A stretch of DNA of 62,301 bases from Virgibacillus litoralis (GTDB taxonomy: Bacteria > Bacillota > Bacilli > Bacillales > Amphibacillaceae): positions 1 to 62,301 of the forward strand of contig NZ_JAGGKK010000023.1 of NCBI RefSeq assembly GCF_017873675.1, read 5' to 3'. This document shows positions 59,399-62,301 of the stretch, one piece after another; positions within the stretch are counted from its first letter, which is position 1; every line of letters begins with the position of its first letter. Below the pieces are notes generated by a model. That model searched no databases and was not told the DNA's origin. It saw only the letters and a list, made by a program, of their open reading frames with translations. A program made the position numbers and the translations under genes.

Positions 59399-60871
59399 AT
59401 GTCAGATAACGAAGAATTGGAAAAAGCAACTGGAGACAGAACGATACAAAAACTGGACTTTAGACTCGGGGCAGTCGGGGCAGCTATACCTTTATTATTT
59501 TTCGTAGTTTGGGCTATTTCGATTAGTGTACTAAAGCTATCGTCCGAAGTTGGGCTAGTTATGGGTGCCGTTATTGGTCTAACTCTTGGTTTACTTTTTT
59601 GTAAAAGTAAATGGGAAGATTATGCCCAGGGTTTATTTGATGGGCTAGCACAGCCAGTTGGTGTTATTGCAATGGTAGCATGGTTTTATGCTGGTATGTT
59701 CGCACAGGTGTTACAAGCTGGCGGACTAGTAGAAGGTCTTGTATGGATCGGAGCTATTACTGGCCTTACTGGTGGTTTATTCGTTGCATTAACCTTTCTA
59801 TTGGCAGCAACATTCTCAACTGCTGTTGGTACCGGGTACGGAACTACAGTTGCATTCTGTACGTTGATGTATCCAGCCGGAGTTGCCGTAGGGGCAGATC
59901 CTGTATTCATGTTTGCAGCAATTTTAGCTGGAGCGGTATTTGGTGATAACCTTGCACCAGTATCTGATACGACAATCGTATCGGCAACAACACAGGATGC
60001 TGATGTACCTGGGGTTGTGCGTAGCCGTTTTAAATATGCGGTTGTAGCGGCAGTGCCGGCAGTTATTCTATTTGCAATCTTTGGCGGTGGTGGTCAAACA
60101 CAGGCTGATCAGGGTGCACTTGATGCCATGATTGAATCGACTACCCCTGGTGGGCTTATTATGCTCGCTCCGTTTGCACTTGTACTTATATTAGCTTTAT
60201 CTGGTCATCATCTACTAACATCGTTAACATGGGGAATTATCTCAGCTATTCCACTTATTGTTCTAGCAGGATTAGGAACATTTGGTGATATAATTAGTTT
60301 TAATCCTGATTCAAGTACTATTGTTGAGGGTGCATTGGTAAGCGGGTTGACTGGCTATTTTAATATGGCAATCCTTATCCTGTTAATTGTAGCCGCAGCT
60401 CACTTGTTAAAATTAGGTGGAACAATGGAAGCAATAACGAAGGGCTTAATTAAGTGGATTAAAAATTCTGTCCGTAGAGCCGAGGTTGCTATTTGGGGTA
60501 TTGTTGCATTATTAAATAGTGCTATTACAATTAATACTGCAGCAGAGATTGCAGCTGCACCATTTGTTAAAGAATTAGGAACAAAATATCAAATTCACCG
60601 TTACCGTATGGCTAATATGCTTGATGCAGTAACTTCTGCATTAGGATATATCTTTCCTTGGGGTGCGCCAGTGTTATTGGGCTGGTCTACCATTAAAACA
60701 ATGCAGGGTCAGTATGATTGGCTGCCTATCGTTGAGCCGACTGCTGTGTTCCCGTTTGTTTTCCAAGGCTGGTTCTTGGTAATCGTGATGCTTATTGCTG
60801 CACTAACCGGATGGGGACTTCGTTTCCAAGGGGAAAATGGGGAAGAACTAAAAGAAAGACCTCGTAATTAA
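59399..60871 (+). CDS. NhaC-family Na+/H+ antiporter (second copy)
   Basis: A 490-aa membrane antiporter with about eleven helices and no lipoprotein or signal cleavage site. Key blocks are STAVGTGYGTTVAFCTLMYPAG, AILAGAVFGDNLAPVSDTTI (about 180-199) and MLDAVTSALGYIFPWGAP (about 405-422). It is far from the copy at 46428 in sequence, so it is not a recent duplicate. Na+/H+ (or organic-acid/Na+) exchange is the family role. The GGGGGGAAG site supports ATG 59399. A terminator follows. Confidence 0.9.
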   Translation: MSDNEELEKATGDRTIQKLDFRLGAVGAAIPLLFFVVWAISISVLKLSSEVGLVMGAVIGLTLGLLFCKSKWEDYAQGLFDGLAQPVGVIAMVAWFYAGMFAQVLQAGGLVEGLVWIGAITGLTGGLFVALTFLLAATFSTAVGTGYGTTVAFCTLMYPAGVAVGADPVFMFAAILAGAVFGDNLAPVSDTTIVSATTQDADVPGVVRSRFKYAVVAAVPAVILFAIFGGGGQTQADQGALDAMIESTTPGGLIMLAPFALVLILALSGHHLLTSLTWGIISAIPLIVLAGLGTFGDIISFNPDSSTIVEGALVSGLTGYFNMAILILLIVAAAHLLKLGGTMEAITKGLIKWIKNSVRRAEVAIWGIVALLNSAITINTAAEIAAAPFVKELGTKYQIHRYRMANMLDAVTSALGYIFPWGAPVLLGWSTIKTMQGQYDWLPIVEPTAVFPFVFQGWFLVIVMLIAALTGWGLRFQGENGEELKERPRN

Positions 60872-60888
60872 ATTTATAATAACTAGTA

Positions 60889-60923
60889 GAATGAAGAACT
60901 TAACCGTTCTTCATTCTTTTTTG
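60889..60923 (+). terminator. Terminator of the second nhaC gene
   Basis: ATGAAGAAC and GTTCTTCAT pair over 6 nt and are followed by TCTTTTTT. Confidence 0.92.
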
Positions 60924-61214
60924 AGCAGTTAGAGCGTAGTTGAGCCGGCTTGGTAGACATTAGCGATAGCTTAGTATATACCGCCTTGATATCTGGAGTG
61001 GTTCATAGCAATTAAGTATCTTTTTGGAGTGCTTAGTTTAAAAGATGGAAGGAAATTATAATAAGGTTTTGTTCGCAATTTATATCTTTTTCTGAACATC
61101 AATCTTTTAGAAGACAGCTTTAATTGATGATTTGAACCCTTCATTTCACGGGATATATATTTCACTCGAATTTATGTTTAATGTAGGAAGAAGGGGATTA
61201 GGAGAGAAAGAAGT
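60924..61214. other. Intergenic, no gene seen
   Basis: About 290 nt of spacer. A 64-codon GTG-start ORF on the minus strand has no ribosome site and ordinary random composition, and I do not call it. The promoter of the metallo-hydrolase gene must lie here but is not obvious. Confidence 0.4.
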
Positions 61215-62012
61215 ATGAAGAAGGTAAACTATGAGGATATAAACATTCAAAAAATTGCAGTTCATCCATTGTATCAAATGATGAAAGTATATTTATATTT
61301 TGTTGATGGTGTACTTGTTGACACTGGTCCTAGTGTGCAGCGTAGAAATATCATTCGAGCGTTTAGGTCATGGGATGTTCGGCAGGTTGCTATAACACAC
61401 TGTCATGAGGACCATGTTGGGATGTTACGGTGGGTTGCTAATAATTTTCCTGCGAATATTTATAGTCATACAACAGCAGTTCCTGCCTTAAGCAAACAAG
61501 TAAAAATACCTTGGTACCAAGGGTTATTCTCCAGTCATCAGTTTGAAAGTAAGGTAATCCCATACCCTGACAGTATCCGGACATCTAAGTTTGAGTTCCT
61601 TCCGATAGAAACTCCTGGTCATTCTTCAGATCATGTATGTCTCTTGGAACCGAATAGGGGATGGCTGTTTTCTGGTGATTTTTATATAACACCCTACCCA
61701 AAGGTATTTCTAAAGGGTGAGTCAATTGCTTCCTATATTGATTCACTGCAAAAGCTTAGTCATTACAATTTTAATACCGTACTTTGTGCTCATGAAGGTG
61801 TGGTTCCCAATGGGAAAGAAATGATGAAGCGGAAACTCGATTATTTACAATCCACTAGACATAAAGTAATCCAGTTACACCAAAAGGGATATACCGATAA
61901 GGAAATTATCAAATATATGTTTCCAGAAAAAGTTAAATTGGAGTTAATGTCTTTTGGTTCGTTCTCCCGTCTTAATTTCATACGATCGTGTTATCAAGAG
62001 ACTGGGACATAA
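61215..62012 (+). CDS. MBL-fold metallo-hydrolase
   Basis: A 265-aa metallo-beta-lactamase-fold hydrolase. The dinuclear metal motif is THCHEDHVG (His62, His64, Asp66, His67), with TPGHSSDHV (about 136-144) and FSGDFYI (about 156) as further ligands, and a late CAHEGVV. No signal peptide. Members include glyoxalase II-like and lactonase-like enzymes; the substrate is unknown. GGAGAG precedes the ATG. The last codons and stop (…GAGACTGGGACATAA) coincide with the start of a dispersed repeat, so the C-terminus ETGT may be repeat-derived. Confidence 0.88.
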   Translation: MKKVNYEDINIQKIAVHPLYQMMKVYLYFVDGVLVDTGPSVQRRNIIRAFRSWDVRQVAITHCHEDHVGMLRWVANNFPANIYSHTTAVPALSKQVKIPWYQGLFSSHQFESKVIPYPDSIRTSKFEFLPIETPGHSSDHVCLLEPNRGWLFSGDFYITPYPKVFLKGESIASYIDSLQKLSHYNFNTVLCAHEGVVPNGKEMMKRKLDYLQSTRHKVIQLHQKGYTDKEIIKYMFPEKVKLELMSFGSFSRLNFIRSCYQETGT

Positions 62013-62130
62013 TTAAAAATCTCTACTCTAAAGACGAATAATAACAGGATAAGTTGTTTAGAACGTCCATTATCAATGGTTGAACCTAATACGTAATTGA
62101 TATAAACTGCGACGTACTATTTAAAAAGTT
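61998..62130. repeat. Partial repeat island, inverted tail module
   Basis: GAGACTGGGACATAA is the opening module of islands I and II. From 62019, AAAGACGAATAATAACAGGA, then GTTTAGAACGTCCATTATCA and ATACG, is the reverse complement of the island II segment 58950-59005, and the part ending in ATAAACTGCGAC recurs at 37910-37922. Confidence 0.8.
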
Positions 62131-62144
62131 TGAGTGCTATGATG

Positions 62145-62275
62145 CCGCTACGGAAATACACTTTGCGCACCTAGGGCGGCTGATGAGCCTCCTTGCTCCT
62201 ACGTCGCTGCGTAGTCTCATCTAGGCCTCAGCTCCCACAGGAGCATTCCTATTGGGGAGACGTCCCCCCCTCTTG
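62145..62275. repeat. GC-rich dispersed element at right edge
   Basis: CGCTACGGAAATACACTTTG, GGGCGGCTGATGAGCCTCCT and CTCAGCTCCCACAGGAGC have the look of a GC-rich imperfect-palindrome element common in Bacillaceae intergenic DNA. It is different from the element at 1-125/52808. No ORF. A weaker relative is at 15779-15846. Confidence 0.55.
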
Positions 62276-62301
62276 AAACATAAAAAGGTCCTCCGTTAAG
62301 A

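Overview
The window looks like chromosomal DNA of a low-GC, endospore-forming, probably halophilic or halotolerant member of the Bacillaceae (Oceanobacillus/Virgibacillus/Lentibacillus-like). The evidence is AT-rich sequence with strong AGGAGG-type ribosome binding sites, an alpha/beta-type SASP, YtaF, CvfB, an AsnO-type asparagine synthetase, a SinI-type micro-protein, two NhaC-type Na+/H+ antiporters and an orphan glycine-betaine-type binding protein. The genus is an inference. No phage, plasmid, CRISPR array or intact transposase was seen.

Layout. 0.3-3.6 kb: carboxylesterase, HAD phosphatase, and a preQ1-I riboswitch followed by queF and a queuosine-precursor transporter. 3.7-14.5 kb: twelve co-directional genes for hexuronate/aldonate catabolism. 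These are a KdgR-like LacI regulator behind a promoter with two tandem operators, KDG kinase, a HPS/PHI pair, an LDH2-type dehydrogenase, a TRAP transporter (DctPQM), a zinc dehydrogenase, an SDR, KDPG aldolase and mannonate dehydratase. 14.5-20.2 kb: tRNA-Ser(CGA), aldo/keto reductase, a putative c-di-GMP-I riboswitch with a chemoreceptor, acyl-CoA dehydrogenase and two small unknowns. 20.2-20.8 kb: about 26 tandem copies of a 21-bp unit. 20.8-27.4 kb: a minus-strand operon for dTDP-Fuc4NAc synthesis and probable lipid-linked transfer. 27.7-31.2 kb: alpha/beta hydrolase and penicillin-acylase family protein. 31.5-36.6 kb: a LevR-type activator and a sigma-54-dependent lactose/cellobiose-family PTS. 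36.7-62.0 kb: housekeeping and accessory single genes (AsnO, FMN glutamate-synthase-like, SDRs, PepF, CvfB, TopB, NhaC twice, MBL hydrolase) separated by repeat-rich intergenic DNA.

How the parts work together. The uronate cluster can be read as: TRAP import, oxidation of an aldonate to a ketouronate by the zinc dehydrogenase, reduction to mannonate by the SDR, dehydration to KDG by UxuA, phosphorylation by KdgK, then cleavage by KdgA. No uronate isomerase is present, and HPS/PHI (formaldehyde fixation or release) is an unexpected addition. The glycan operon holds every step from glucose-1-phosphate to dTDP-Fuc4NAc plus a polyisoprenyl-phosphate-type glycosyltransferase, an SMR/ArnE-like protein and a large polytopic protein; I read it as a compact three-component surface-glycosylation system.

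The intergenic DNA is the other notable part. A covarying hairpin repeat occurs at least 11 times. A 52-bp tandem repeat occurs at two loci inside a larger degenerate element. GC-rich dispersed elements include two inverted copies about 52.7 kb apart. An apparently unrecognised structured RNA of about 290 nt, with its own promoter and terminator, lies upstream of cvfB.
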